Positions 1 through 10,188 of a stretch of 64,000 nucleotides of DNA are shown in pieces. A program made the translations under genes and the position numbers. Source of the DNA: Acanthaster planci. Its lineage: Eukaryota; Echinodermata; Asteroidea; Valvatida; Acanthasteridae. The stretch lies in contig NW_019091537.1 of the NCBI RefSeq assembly GCF_001949145.1, positions 450,647 to 514,646 on the forward strand. Reading direction: 5' to 3'. The notes beneath the pieces are model-generated. The model was not told where the DNA came from. It saw nothing but the letters and a program-made list of their open reading frames with translations, and searched no databases. The number at the start of each line of letters is the position of its first letter. Position 1 is the first letter of the stretch.

Positions 1-1858
1 TCGAAAATGGAATACATTGAAGCTTTGACATGATATGTGGTAAGCGTCATGACCATGCGCTGAATGTAACAAGTGACCTGAACAATTTCATTCACAAATC
101 GGGAAAGTCAAACTTAGAAGGGGCATGAAAAAATTTTACCATGAAACGTATTAAATGTAAGGAACTATCTGTACTCTCAAATACGTGAATATTGTTTAAC
201 ATACCTTCTCGGTAAGCCTCGTTGAAAAGTTCACCTTCAAATTTATTATTGTCCACGCTTTTCCTGATAGGTTAATCATTGATGGGAGGTACTCTTCATG
301 TGGGGATTTCTTGTTTAATATACGAAACTTAAAATATATGCTCACTGAAAAAAAGTGAGAAAACCTCGTTCAGCGGCCTTCGGTCGTGTTTTGAACTTCA
401 ACGAATCACCAGAGAAAAGCAGATTTTCTTGAAGGACATCAAATGTTTGCTTAAGATGGTAAAATGAAAATAGAACATGGGAGTAAATGAAGATACATAG
501 GCTACAGTATTGTATCAATGCATGAAACCATGAACGGACAGTGTGAAAAGCAGTTTGTGTCGTTATAGATCGTGTCCTTTTGTACAAAAATACATAACCA
601 ACGATGGACATTGGCTTTGATGTTTTACCTGATGGCGATAGTTGTCCCACGTGTTGGAACCCGCCACCAGTAATCCCCAGTGTTTGCCAGGCGAGGGCTC
701 CGCCTGCGGAAGAGGGAAGAAGTTCTCGGATGGGAAGGTGGCCACCAAGGGCGCCAAGAGAAGAGCCAGGAACAACTTCATCTTGTCAGCGTCAAACGTG
801 ATCGAGTCCAGTAAAACTTGGGATGGGGTGATCCGGCTTCTGACTGCCCCTCAAGATATACTCCTCACTGTGTCATGTGATGAGCGCCGTACTTTGTCCT
901 ATCCCGTGACACGAGTGCCTTTATTTTCGGCACAGAAACTAGACCTTGGCCCTAACGAGTGGCTTGACAACATTTTGAAGAGCAAGTGCAAACAGAACGC
1001 CCATCGAACACGCAGTTTATGTTTGTTGCTTGAAACGAATTACAAAGATTTTCCCTGTAATTCAGCGTACATCTAACTGCTGTTGTGATACCTATCTTTG
1101 ATGAAAAGATACTTTTGTTTCCTCCCCAAACATCTTTGGGTCCAACCATGGAATATGATTTTCATTCAATATTATAAGATATCATGTTGTTAATTCTTTG
1201 AAGTGGGGGTTTGTCAACACCATGGCCAGAATCACGTGGTGCGTTTGTTCAACTGAAATAATGCAACACATAACCTAATCCAGATCCCGTGACTTCTCCC
1301 AACTATCCCTGATGCTACTTTTAGAGGGGATGTCAATCATGGATGGGGTCATCCGGGCAGTCACTGAAACAGGATGGGCCCTACCTCCCCTCCCATATGT
1401 TTGAGCACAAAAGTGAAGGTCGCGATTGAAGCCTAAACTAGTCCTCCAGGTAAAATACTGAAAAAACTAACATCATTTTTGCTGTCATGTTTCTGGGGGA
1501 AGTTCAGGGACGAAGGTCGGTGAAGGGTATTGGCATGCAATCTTTTGACATTGACTATTTTCTATATACTCTCTGTTTATTAAATAACAGAAGTATTTAT
1601 GTTTATTCCCTCTTTTCAAAACAAACTTGAAAATCATTTAAAACTAAAATATACAAAACTGTGCTTGAATTTTTCTTGGAAAAAATATACTGCCCAACTC
1701 TTTTCAATGCACTTCGTTATGGCAGATGTTGTAAGAAAACATGTTTATTGAATAACGTCACTTCTATAAATATTTCCCTGGCATACATTTACTCTTGATA
1801 ATCGAACAATTAAAACGAATTGTAAGAAACTACCGGTAATAACTATTTCAGTATCAAA
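1..1858. repeat. Segmental duplication, copy A (legumain 5' region)
   Basis: This stretch matches 17178-18805 almost base for base over long runs, in the same orientation. It includes the legumain first exon, its upstream flank and part of intron 1. Differences are small indels, point changes and a block of about 230 bp (roughly 1190-1425) that copy B lacks. The match ends near the phrase 'actatttcag' (about 1850 here, about 18805 there). The left end is cut by the window, so the full length of the duplicated unit is unknown. Confidence 0.9.
629..781 (-). CDS. Legumain-like cysteine protease, copy A, exon 1 only
   Basis: This is the first coding exon of a second legumain-type (asparaginyl endopeptidase, family C13) gene; the remaining exons lie beyond the left edge. 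The ATG is at 781-779 and the exon ends in CAG followed by a GTAAAA donor at 628, giving 51 codons. The protein starts with a hydrophobic signal peptide ([15 protein letters not shown]). It then reads into the conserved first strand of the caspase-like fold, [11 protein letters not shown], followed by WDNYRHQ. The Asn equivalent to human Asn42 is kept; the preceding residue is Asp where copy B and human have Tyr. Legumains are lysosomal or secreted proteases that cut after Asn. The exon is the same length as in copy B at 17814-17966. Whether this copy is still a working gene cannot be judged from one exon. Confidence 0.85.
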
Positions 1859-2005
1859 CCTCCATCAAACCTGGACCGAATTTATGCAAATTATGACCAA
1901 GACTGGATTTTACCGAAGCCTGTTAGGGCCACGGTGTGGAGTTTCTCTTTCACGGAGGTGCGTTTCTCTTTCGTTGTTACCAGTAACTCGCGGCTGCGAC
2001 TTACT

Positions 2006-2025
2006 TAACTCGCGGCCGCGAGTTA
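2006..2025. repeat. 20-bp perfect palindrome with NotI core
   Basis: The sequence from TAACTCGCGG to CCGCGAGTTA is its own reverse complement. A related half ('aactcgcggctgcg') lies just left at 1984-1997, and another 'aactcgcg' follows at 2024. It is GC-rich and CpG-rich inside AT-rich DNA. Function unknown; it may be the end of a decayed foldback element. Confidence 0.6.
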
Positions 2026-2493
2026 ACTCGCGTGGTATGTTGTAGTGTTTTGTACCATGGAAAGCAATTATTGTAGCTTCCTAGATTCACACCGAAAATG
2101 AACCGATTTTTTAAGATGTGGAGAAGCTGTTGGTATGTAATATGTGATACATAAATACATTCATTTATGTATAATAATATTAATAATATATAATAATAAT
2201 ATTCTGATATTACTGACCACTATCCACTTTTCCAATACACTCCGTCTTCTTTCAAAATTTAGTGCGTTTTCGAAAGACACTTTTTCCCCGGGACAATGAT
2301 AATTTCTCTTCTCCTTTAGCGCAGATCTTGCTAATACTGATTAGAGTGGAGTTTTGATTAACAGGACACTGATAAACTGCTTACAACCTATTTCTCTCAA
2401 GGTTTTCTTCCCTCTATAACCACCAGTTTCCTCTCATATCTAAAACAGTTAGGAAATTCAGGATTAATCAGTCCATCGTTGATTCCTGCATCT

Positions 2494-2745
2494 TCTTATT
2501 GGACAGGCTGCATAGGAGATTCATGCACAATCCCACTAAAGCAAGCAAGCGTAGTTATAAGGATTTTTGCAACCGATTAACAGCTACTATTCACTCTGCA
2601 AAGAAAAATTACTACGCTCGTCAGCTTCATTGAGAAAAGAACAACCTTAAAGGACTTTGGCGAGAAATAAACAACATTCTCGGCAGGAGGAAAGATAGTT
2701 CCTTGCCAGATGACTTTGTCCATGGAGGAAACATCTCTCCACGGG
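2494..2745 (+). mobile_element. Non-LTR retrotransposon (LINE) ORF2 fragment
   Basis: One frame reads as the basic linker that joins the endonuclease and reverse transcriptase parts of CR1/L2/Jockey-type LINE proteins. It includes DRLHRRFMHNPTKASKRSYK, then AKKNYYARQL, an in-frame stop, then NNLKGLWREINNILGRRK. No endonuclease or RT catalytic motif is visible on either side, so only a short dead fragment remains. The family is inferred from the pattern of basic and aromatic residues. Confidence 0.65.
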
Positions 2746-2883
2746 CCAACCTGTCCCCTGAAACCCTCCAAAGCGGCCCCGCTGGATACGCTGAAGTGGC
2801 TGGAGACTGACTCTGTATAGGGAAATATTGTAACGTTGACCGTCTCAGGTTTTTCACACGCCTGACAAAATTGATGCCACATA

Positions 2884-3114
2884 CGTTTTTCCAGTTTCTC
2901 AGGTGTTTTTCGCCGTTTATTTCTCGTGCACCACCCTTTCCAAACTCGACCTGTCTTTCGCTGTGGCAACACCTCCCTGAAATGAAGTAAACAAACCTAC
3001 AGCGCCGGCGCCGCGGGGAACGGGTCTCTGAAGCCATCCAGCAGGGGCCCCACTGCACGGCTCTGCAGTGGTTCCGTGCTGGTGCCCTCTACTGGCCAGC
3101 CGGCGCCGACGCCA
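2884..3114 (-). repeat. 3' LTR of the Ty3/gypsy element
   Basis: This aligns in the same orientation with 7503-7739: shared blocks include 'gtttttccagtttct', 'cgccgtttatttctcgt', 'gaagtaaacaaacctacag' and 'gtggttccgtgctggtgccc'. On the minus strand it starts TGGCGTCGG and ends with AAAAACG, against AAAAACA in the other copy, close to the usual TG...CA ends. Confidence 0.85.
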
Positions 3115-3124
3115 CACCGCTACA

Positions 3125-3137
3125 CCCCCCCCCCTTT
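3125..3137 (-). other. Polypurine tract of the LTR element
   Basis: On the minus strand this reads AAAGGGGGGGGGG and lies about 10 bases before the TG start of the 3' LTR. That is the usual place for the plus-strand primer of an LTR retrotransposon. Confidence 0.6.
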
Positions 3138-3769
3138 GTTCGTCCCCAAACAAGGCAGCGAGCGTCAGCGACTGACGCCTGAGAAAACTCCGAGGTCCTG
3201 CGACGCCGACAACCTTTATACAAAAAGGAAAGAGAAAATATCAATGATATTCCAACATCCACTTCTAACTAACAAGACACAAAAAAGGAGATAGAGGTTT
3301 AGATTTAGTTGTGAGGTGGTGGTTGCCCCTGCACTTCTGTACGTCTGAACAGTTCCTCCTTGAATCGCCAAGGTACGTTCTCCAGATAGCGTGGGGGTGG
3401 GGGCGCTCCAGGATGCATCAGTCTCCCATGGACGGCTGGGCAGATGCAGATGGATCAACGACGTACTTGCCGTACTGTTGGCCCTAGTAGGTCGTCAGAA
3501 GTCGGCCAGGTACTTCGTAGGCATGGGCAACTCGCGTCCGCCACAGCTGGTGTCCGTTGGCGTAGACCCCAGTGTGTGTGGTCTCCAGACGCCACTCATC
3601 CCTCGGGTGCTCACATAGTGGCGTTCCCATGTCGGTGCTGGCGTCCCTCGTCGAATATGGGCAGTCGCACCAAGGCGACGGTGCCCTGCTGGACTCGGGT
3701 GCCATCTGGCAGGCTAAGCTGAGAGCCAACTGGCAGGAGGAGATCCCTCATCCCATGGCAAGGCCAGAG

Positions 3770-4508
3770 TCATCCAAGGCACTGGGGGCTCCGTTTGGGT
3801 CCCAGGACTCGGGAAGTGGCTGGACCGAGCCCTGTTACGCTGGCTGCATGCCACTCTAATGAGGCAGTCGGGTTGTAGCCGGTTTCGGAGATAACACTGG
3901 GGATCGCCATCGTCTGCACTGTGCTGATGAACCGTTCCACCATCCCATCTGACTGAGGGAGGAAAGGTGTTGTGGGGGTCTTGTGGATGCCAAGCAGTAC
4001 ACAAACGCCTTGGAATAGGTTTGCCTCGAACTCCTTCCCCTGATCCGTGTGGATTTCGAGGGGGGTACCGAAGCGTGTGATGACCTGCTCGAAACACACC
4101 CTGAAGTCTGGTCGGGAATCGGAAAGGCCTCGACCCACTCGGTGAAGGAATCAGACATGACCATAATGCTTGTTTTCCCTGCCTTTGTTCGTGGAAACCT
4201 ACCTGTGAGGTCGACTGCTAAGCGCTCAATTGGGCCCCCCAGATATTGTTGAAGGGGAGCTTTCTAAGGCCGTGGGGTGGGTTCTTTGACCCACACTTGT
4301 GGCACTTCCTGCACCATTCCTCCGCCTGGCGTCTCACCCCCCATAGCACTGGGGCCTGCTTAAGCCTTGCAACCGCTTGGGATATCCCCAAGTAACCTGA
4401 AGTCTTATTTTCATGGACCAAGTGCAAGGCGTCCTCGACTCTGACTAGTGAAATCACAATCTTCCAGGCCGGTGGTTGATCGCTGGGCTGTTCCCATCTC
4501 ACCTGCAA
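3770..4508 (-). pseudogene. Integrase remnant of the Ty3/gypsy element
   Basis: The upstream part (4508-4218) carries the HHCC-type zinc finger: a His near HENKTSGYLG, then EEWCRKCHKCGS with the two CxxC cysteines; the second His of the finger is Tyr here. The downstream part (4164-3770) carries the catalytic core: an SDSFTEWVEAF block with the first Asp, HTDQGKEFE with the second, and PQSDGMVERF with the Glu. The three blocks sit in different frames, so at least one frameshift breaks the core. Integrase inserts the element DNA into the genome; this copy looks inactive. Confidence 0.85.
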
Positions 4509-4814
4509 GACACCTTAAAACAGTCTCAGTGTCTCCCACTTAGCCCACCAGAACTTAGCGTCCTCGTTCACCGCAGAGACATATCGCCAGCTGAGTCTTG
4601 AGCCCCTATCCTTGAGCCATTGCACAATTTTTCCCAGCTTGGGGTCATCGTGCTGTTCCCTCTTCAACTCCTATAGGAGTTCGTCCAGCCTGCTGGTCTT
4701 ACATGGGCTACCAACCGTGACCATATCCAACAACGGCTCTTCCCTGCTTCCCTTGGTCCTGCCGGTCAGCAGAAACTCCTCCAATATAGCATTCCTGGTC
4801 CAAGTTCTTTGATC

Positions 4815-5179
4815 GCCCACACTGGCCACATGGGATCCTGGAGACGGCGTCGGCATTTGTGTGCTTCCTCCTCGCCCGTTTTTCAACATCAAAATCGTAA
4901 CATCTCAATCTCTGGATCCACCGGACAGTTTGTCCCTAAGGCTTGCGAAAGTTGAATAGCTACCGTAGGGACCCATGATCTGTCTTGGGTAGGAACGGTT
5001 TCCCACGAAAAATGTTTGAAGCAATGCACAAAGTGAACCACGGCCAGCAACTCCTTCCGAGTGGTACAGTAGTTGCTTTCGGCCTTTGAGAAGGTACGGC
5101 TGCCGCAGGCAATCGCCCTGTCCCCACCGCCCCCCTCCTGTGACAACACTGCTCCGATACGTTGTCGCCCCACCGCCAT
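4815..5179 (-). pseudogene. RNase H remnant of the Ty3/gypsy polyprotein
   Basis: The frame from 5179 downward has the RNase H connection seen in gypsy elements: IGAVLSQ, ACGSRTFSKAESNYC and TRKELLAVVHFV. After a frame change the 4908-4815 part shows KHTNADAVSRIPCGQCG, which matches the pattern that closes RT/RNase H before integrase. The RT catalytic motif (YxDD) is not present upstream, so the polyprotein has lost the polymerase part. Confidence 0.85.
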
Positions 5180-5440
5180 TTGCAGTGGTATTTGGACAGG
5201 AAATCAATACCCAGAATCACCTCCGGGTCGATGTTGGCTATTGTTCAGGCATGATTCATGAGCTGCGCCCCGACTTGCAGCTTCGAAGTTAGCCAAACCT
5301 TTAGCTGGCATGGAGCTGCCATCTGTCATTCTCAAAGTCGGTGCTAAAGAGATTAGACTTGGTTTCTCCGCCTGGGACAAGGCATTGAAGATCTGCTCCC
5401 AAATCAAACTCACTGCTGCTCCGGTATTTAAGAGGAAACG
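5165..5440 (-). pseudogene. Aspartic protease remnant of the Ty3/gypsy element
   Basis: The minus strand shows LNTGAAVSLI at about 5430-5400, where active retroviral-type proteases have D[TS]GA; the catalytic Asp is replaced by Asn. Further on, ILGIDFLSKYHC (about 5220-5183) is the usual end block of the protease domain. A frame change lies between them. The domain would be inactive because of both changes. Confidence 0.7.
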
Positions 5441-5583
5441 CCCCGGCTACTTTACCCGTCACGTAGTTTCCCTATAGTTGTTCCCAACGGGGCTGGTTTT
5501 GGAAGAGCGGTAGGCTCCCCAGCTGGAGTGCGACGTCTTGTCGGCACCCCTTTCGATTCTCCTTGACGGTAAGAGGTCGGCCT

Positions 5584-6126
5584 CTACCTCTGATGGGTAC
5601 AATTTCGCTTGATGTGCACCAGCTCATGACAGCCAAAGCATCCCACCCTAGGCCGGGGACCTAATACAACTCCATCCCCAGCGGGCGGCCCTTGTCTCTC
5701 GGCTGGAACTAGAGCGGGCTGGGCAACTGTTCTGATGTCCCTGGTCAATGGTTTTCCCTTCCGGTTATGCATCCATCATAGCCTCGGTCAGCATGGTAGC
5801 TCTCCTTTAAAAAATGTGAAGCTGCAACTGTTCATCCACCCAGGCATTACGGAAAGCCTCCATCGCCAAATCTTCTCGAGCCCGCGCTGGTAGGTCGGGT
5901 AGCTCTTAACAACTAGACGACGAATGGATTGTCCCAGACTACTTAAGGGCTCGTCGCGGCCCCTCGTACGCATCGACAGTTGAGCCCGATGTCGGGCAAC
6001 CTGTGATGCCATCCCGAACCACGGCTCGAAGTCTTCAAGAATAGAAGAATAGCCCTTCCGTGCCCCCGGGGTCATATCCGCTAGGGCTTCTTGGGCCGTG
6101 CCCTTTAGATGAGATGCCAGGAACAT
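5584..6126 (-). pseudogene. Gag remnant with CCHC zinc knuckle
   Basis: The 6126-5788 part has a gag capsid-like stretch (FLASHLKGTAQEALADM, later WFGMASQVARHRAQL). After a frame change, 5650-5584 has the nucleocapsid zinc knuckle CFGCHELVHIKRNC, with spacing C-x2-C-x4-H-x4-C. Gag packages the element RNA. Two frames are needed to read both parts, so the gene is broken. Confidence 0.75.
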
Positions 6127-6551
6127 CGCTCTCTCCTCCTCGCTCCAATGGTCGATCGTTGCGACACTCTCGAAGTGGAATAGGTAGTCGGACTATGAAG
6201 TGCTCCCGTCAAATTTATCTGAAAGCATCACTGGTCTTCGACCTTTTGTCTCCGGAAGGCCAGCTTCTGAGGTGTTGTTGCACGATTGCCCGCTCCGCCC
6301 CCTCCCTCGGCACAAGTGCGGGCCAACAGAGGTGGCACGGCCCAAATGACTTCAAAACATGGCAGTTGTGCGCCCTTGACATATGGGCGAGGCAACTAGC
6401 GCTGACAACCCCACAACGTTGACTTGTAAGAGGAGCCGTTAGTGCGGAGTAGCTTTGGCGGCTCCCCACCGTTTACTCGTGAGAGGAGCAGCGCCAACGG
6501 CTCCTTTTGCTTTATCCGGGTAAACTGGCGAGCACCCGTTTGTGTCTGAAA

Positions 6552-7016
6552 TTACAGCCCCTCCCCGGCCTCCTTGACAGGCGAATCTTGGCAACGTTCT
6601 GGGTGAAACGGAGCTACTGTTGCGGTGCTTGCTGCAACATGGGGTGATCCTCCGGGGAGTCTCGCGGGCACTTCTTCGGTGTAATGTCCCCGGTTGAAGC
6701 CCCGCTCCTGCTTCCTTGACAGGTACAGCTCAATTAACTGCGGTCCGAATGGAACATTGTGTTTGCCGCGACATTGTCCACAGCATAGGGCAGTTCCCCA
6801 ATGGAATTCTGAAACGAAGTGCACTAAGGGAAACTTTGTGTGGTGTTCTTGCCCCAATTCCCGCCCCCGCTGCACGGACAGGTATAATCCGACAGCGCTC
6901 TGAATGCGGCAGACTGTCCGTCGCACCGCCGACCACAGCACAGGGCAGTTCCCAGGGGTACCGGCACATGAAGTGTCGACGGGGATAAAGCATGGAATGT
7001 AAGTTACCTTTTTCAA
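6552..7016 (-). repeat. Two degenerate direct repeats in the element leader
   Basis: A minus-strand frame stays open here for 154 codons and contains two related units of about 155-165 bp, near 6985-6830 and 6825-6660. Both hold 'ggaactgccct.tgctgtgg' and, about 60 bases later, 'tgtacctgtc' or 'tatacctgtc'. The translated units show matching blocks around GNCPVLW and GTALCCG. Position, upstream of recognisable gag, suggests an extra leader ORF or an old internal duplication. I do not recognise a function. Confidence 0.5.
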
Positions 7017-7488
7017 CCGCTCAACTCCTACCGTCCTACCATCGTAGACGACTCCCTCAGTGCTAACGGTTTCTAAGCCGTCTTTGAAAAGGATTCAAGC
7101 TCATCAATTGTCAAATTGGGCTTTCTAGGAACGGGCCCTTGGCTGTCCTACAGACTGCAAGGCTCCAAAACAACCCGCATTCCCGCAATGTGGCGAGGCA
7201 GATGCCGAATCAACGTAGTTATAGGCCGATTCGGTGACAAGAAGCAGGAGCCATTACTACGGTGTCCCCACGCACGTAAACAAAAGAGATGCACATTGAA
7301 TGCTTCCTATCAGCCAATGGGAGTGCACTTCTAACCAAAATCACGCCCTCGTTAAGTTTAGGTACGCGCGTCTGAGTAACAGGGACACCGCAGTAAGGGC
7401 GTCAGTGAATCGGTCTACATTCACAACTGGATCAACAGCAATTTTTTTTCCTGAAAATGTAACCTTTTTATTCCTCGTCAGGCGTGCC

Positions 7489-7501
7489 GCCGCTACTACC
7501 A
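7489..7501 (-). other. Primer-binding site of the LTR element
   Basis: One base after the 5' LTR end (minus strand), the sequence reads TGGTAGTAGCGGC. PBS sites start with TGG because tRNAs end in CCA, and TGGTAG is what a tRNA ending in CTACCA, such as initiator Met, would pair with. Only the first bases support this. Confidence 0.5.
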
Positions 7502-7502
7502 A

Positions 7503-7739
7503 TGTTTTTCCAGTTTCTTGGGGCGTTTTCCGCCGTTTATTTCTCGTACACCACCTGTCCTTTCCTTTCGAAGCTCGACCTGTCTTTAGTCCACGGCGAC
7601 ACCGCCCCAAAACGAAGTAAACAAACCTACAGTACCGGCGCAGCGGGCAACGGGTCTCCAGGATCAACAAGCAGGGGCCCCCACCGCACAGCTCCGTAGT
7701 GGTTCCGTGCTGGTGCCCTCTACCGGCCGGCCGACGCCA
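7503..7739 (-). repeat. 5' LTR of the Ty3/gypsy element
   Basis: Minus strand starts TGGCGTCGGCC and ends GGAAAAACA, so it has the canonical TG...CA ends. It pairs with the copy at 2884-3114. The LTR is short (about 237 bp), as in many gypsy elements. Confidence 0.85.
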
Positions 7740-9670
7740 TAATTATAATACCGGTATGTCACGGTCCTTCCATCTCACGAGGATCGTCCGTCATCGCAAA
7801 GCCTTCTGCGATCCAACTTTGACCCAAATCTGGTACATTGAGTTCTTTAAATTCACGTGAACATAACAACTTGAAGTCTCCTTACGAAAACCACTGTTGC
7901 TATACCTCGTGATTCGGGGCAAGCTTTTACTCAGTTACATAAGAGACGCCTTAAAACATTACATGTACACTGTTCTCAATGGATAATGACACAAAGGAAC
8001 CAGTCCATTCCAGAGCATGGTGGTCGCTACGAGAAAGCTTGCCCCGAATCATCACGAGGTATAGCAACAGTGTCTTTAGCCTGGGGAATTCAAATCGTTA
8101 TGTTTATGTGCAGTCAGATTACTCGGTGCACCAGATTTTATTCAAATTTAACTCGCAAATGGCGAATATCACACGGACGTAGATTCCTTCTTAAAAGACA
8201 AATTACTGCATGGAAACATTCATCAACTTTTACAAAAGTGTGAATAGGCCTATATAGTAACTTAAGAAAGTCTGACTCGTATCAGTTTTCTTGAAAGCTT
8301 TTTATATAATTTTTGTTGAAAATTCGAATCCTGAATTATATTGAAAATACTACATGTAATATCAGAGGCAACCAAATCAATAAGGAAGCAATCTACAAAA
8401 CTGAATTTAGCATTTAACACAATCTTGCGTCACTTTGAAAACAGGTTTAAATGCTAAACATTTGGTATCTGGTTCTTATACATCATGCAATGTCAAAGAA
8501 CGAGACACTTTATATCAAAATTCTAAACACGTTCAACATTGTTGGCTAAAGACAGTTTTTGCAGTAGTACAATACCTGCAACAGCATCCCAGGCGTCGCC
8601 AGGAATTACTTGGGAATATTATGTAAATCATTCTAAGGGGGCGGGGCAAGCACTCAGTCGGAGCAGACTAACAAACTTCCACTACAGAGAGTCAAGATCC
8701 AAGGCATTTTCATGGAAACTGCGAGAGTTTTTGTCATCCAATGTCCCGTTTGCATTGCTCTCTTTCCTTTTTTCCCGTTCGATATTTTCCCTAATTGTTT
8801 TTTTTCATGGGGGGAGGGGGAGAACTTGCCCAACATTTTGTTTTAGTCGAACAGTTAAACAGAGAAAGTGCATTAGTCACCATTTTAATATCTGCACAGC
8901 ACATGGTGACTTAATATTTGGGAATGATTTTAGTTTAATATTAGAAAATTCAGATTCTGAATTAAGCATGCGTAAATCAGTGGCGCTCGGTAATTGGAAC
9001 CTGATGCATGAAAGAATATATTTCAGCCATTCGATGCACAAATTATCTTAGGAATGGCAGATAACAATTAAGATTGATTAGCAGTCTATTTTGCAGGAGC
9101 AACGACTTCTTTTTTTTTACCTTAAAAAAGCTAGAATATTTACACATAAATCACAAAAGTCAAGGTACCTCATTTTTAAAATAGAAAAATTTTTTATATT
9201 CTATTCAACTTCTAATCAAAGTTTTAAAAAGTGGACCGAAAAAGGGGTCCATAATCCAAAAGCTTTGATTCGATCTGACTCCTCACTTTGTATAGGTTTT
9301 AATCATGAGATAATGCTGCCTCCATCTTTTCGCCTACAAACAGCCAACCTTCAGGGCAGAGGTGATACTGTGAATTCAAGACATGAAAGAAAACAGTCTT
9401 TTTTTGTAACTTTCCAATATAGCCAAGTTTGCATTATTGTCCACCATTTTGAATAGAATGATGGGCCTATCCACTCGATTTCAATGGTTGGAAACTGCTT
9501 TGGGCCTCACACTATATTTCATGTAAAGTGTCCCCGTCTTTGTCAATTACCTTACCAAGCTTTGTTTTTGAAAGTACTTGCAAAGTTACATAACACACGA
9601 AAAATACCAATTGCCTCTGTGTATTGTAGTTCTGTTTGGGTTTTAAAACAACGGCTTTGTTTGTGTCTAA
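7740..9670. other. Intergenic stretch without a recognised gene
   Basis: I see no coding exon here. Open frames of up to 170 codons on the plus strand around 8539-9051 show no family motif, and the DNA is AT-rich. It holds a foldback element (7892-8072) and many T and A runs. The 3' end of the legumain-like gene that starts at 17966 may reach into its right part. Confidence 0.6.
7892..8072. mobile_element. Foldback/MITE-like inverted repeat
   Basis: The left arm 7892-7927 ('cactgttgctatacctcgtg' ... 'ggggcaagctt') is the reverse complement of 8035-8072 except for a 3-base insertion. The loop is about 107 bp. No ORF lies inside. This is the shape of a small non-autonomous DNA transposon or foldback element. 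Confidence 0.7.
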
Positions 9671-9725
9671 TTAAACCCCCAAGGGTTTATGTAAAATCAT
9701 ATTGAAATCGGACTGTTAGGGTTAA
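9671..9725. mobile_element. TTAA-flanked palindromic MITE, copy 1
   Basis: It starts TTAAACCCCC and ends CTGTTAGGGTTAA, with TTAA at both ends. The interior 'gtatgtaaaatcatattgaaatcgg' type sequence is shared with copy 2 at 30649-30720. TTAA ends suggest mobilisation by a piggyBac-type transposase. Confidence 0.6.
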
Positions 9726-10188
9726 TGACATGATAACTGATTATGAAATTCAAACTAGTGGATCCACATGATATACTCTGTGGCATCAAACGCCGTTAGA
9801 CAGCAAGGAAATGGTACGAGGTACGCGAGGAGCCACGGTCCCCATATGAGGCAATGGGACTCAAGTTGAAATGCACATCTTTTTTTTCCAAACTTCTTTT
9901 GAAGGAAGAGTTGAAATTTATAGGGTTAAAGTTACATCTTTTTGTGGCTTTGTAAAAGTAAAAAAAGAAGATTTTCTTGGAATTCTAGTGGAAAATCTGA
10001 CCTTGTCTTATAGAGGTGGAAGGTTTTGAGAGAAGCAGGGTTACTTTTAATCAAATTTCGATAACTGGTGTCGCTTGCAAAAAAAGTGTCACAATCTTTA
10101 AGTGATATAAGAGACCCAAACCCCAAGTATGTAAAGCATAGTGTGTACATTCATATATGATTACACAATAAGATGTCAAGGTACTTAC

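Larger units (their letters stand above)
2884..7739 (-). mobile_element. Degenerate Ty3/gypsy LTR retrotransposon
   Basis: The element is read on the minus strand: 5' LTR (7503-7739), PBS-like site, leader with internal repeats, gag with a zinc knuckle, aspartic protease, RNase H, integrase zinc finger and core, a PPT-like site and the 3' LTR (2884-3114). The order protease, RNase H, integrase is that of Ty3/gypsy elements. Coding parts are broken by frameshifts and stops. The reverse transcriptase fingers and palm are absent: the protease end (ILGIDFLSKYHC) runs within a few codons into the start of the RNase H connection. The LTRs differ by many substitutions and small indels, and I see no clear target-site duplication, so the copy is old. 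It cannot move by itself. Confidence 0.9.

Noticed and set aside
2820-2883. Extension of the left LTR to about 2820
   Set aside because: Beyond 2884 the two sides no longer align in the same direction; only a short inverted match (cacgcctgac / gtcaggcgtg) is seen.
8539-9051. 170-codon plus-strand open frame
   Set aside because: Composition is AT-rich and low in pattern; no domain or homology recognised.
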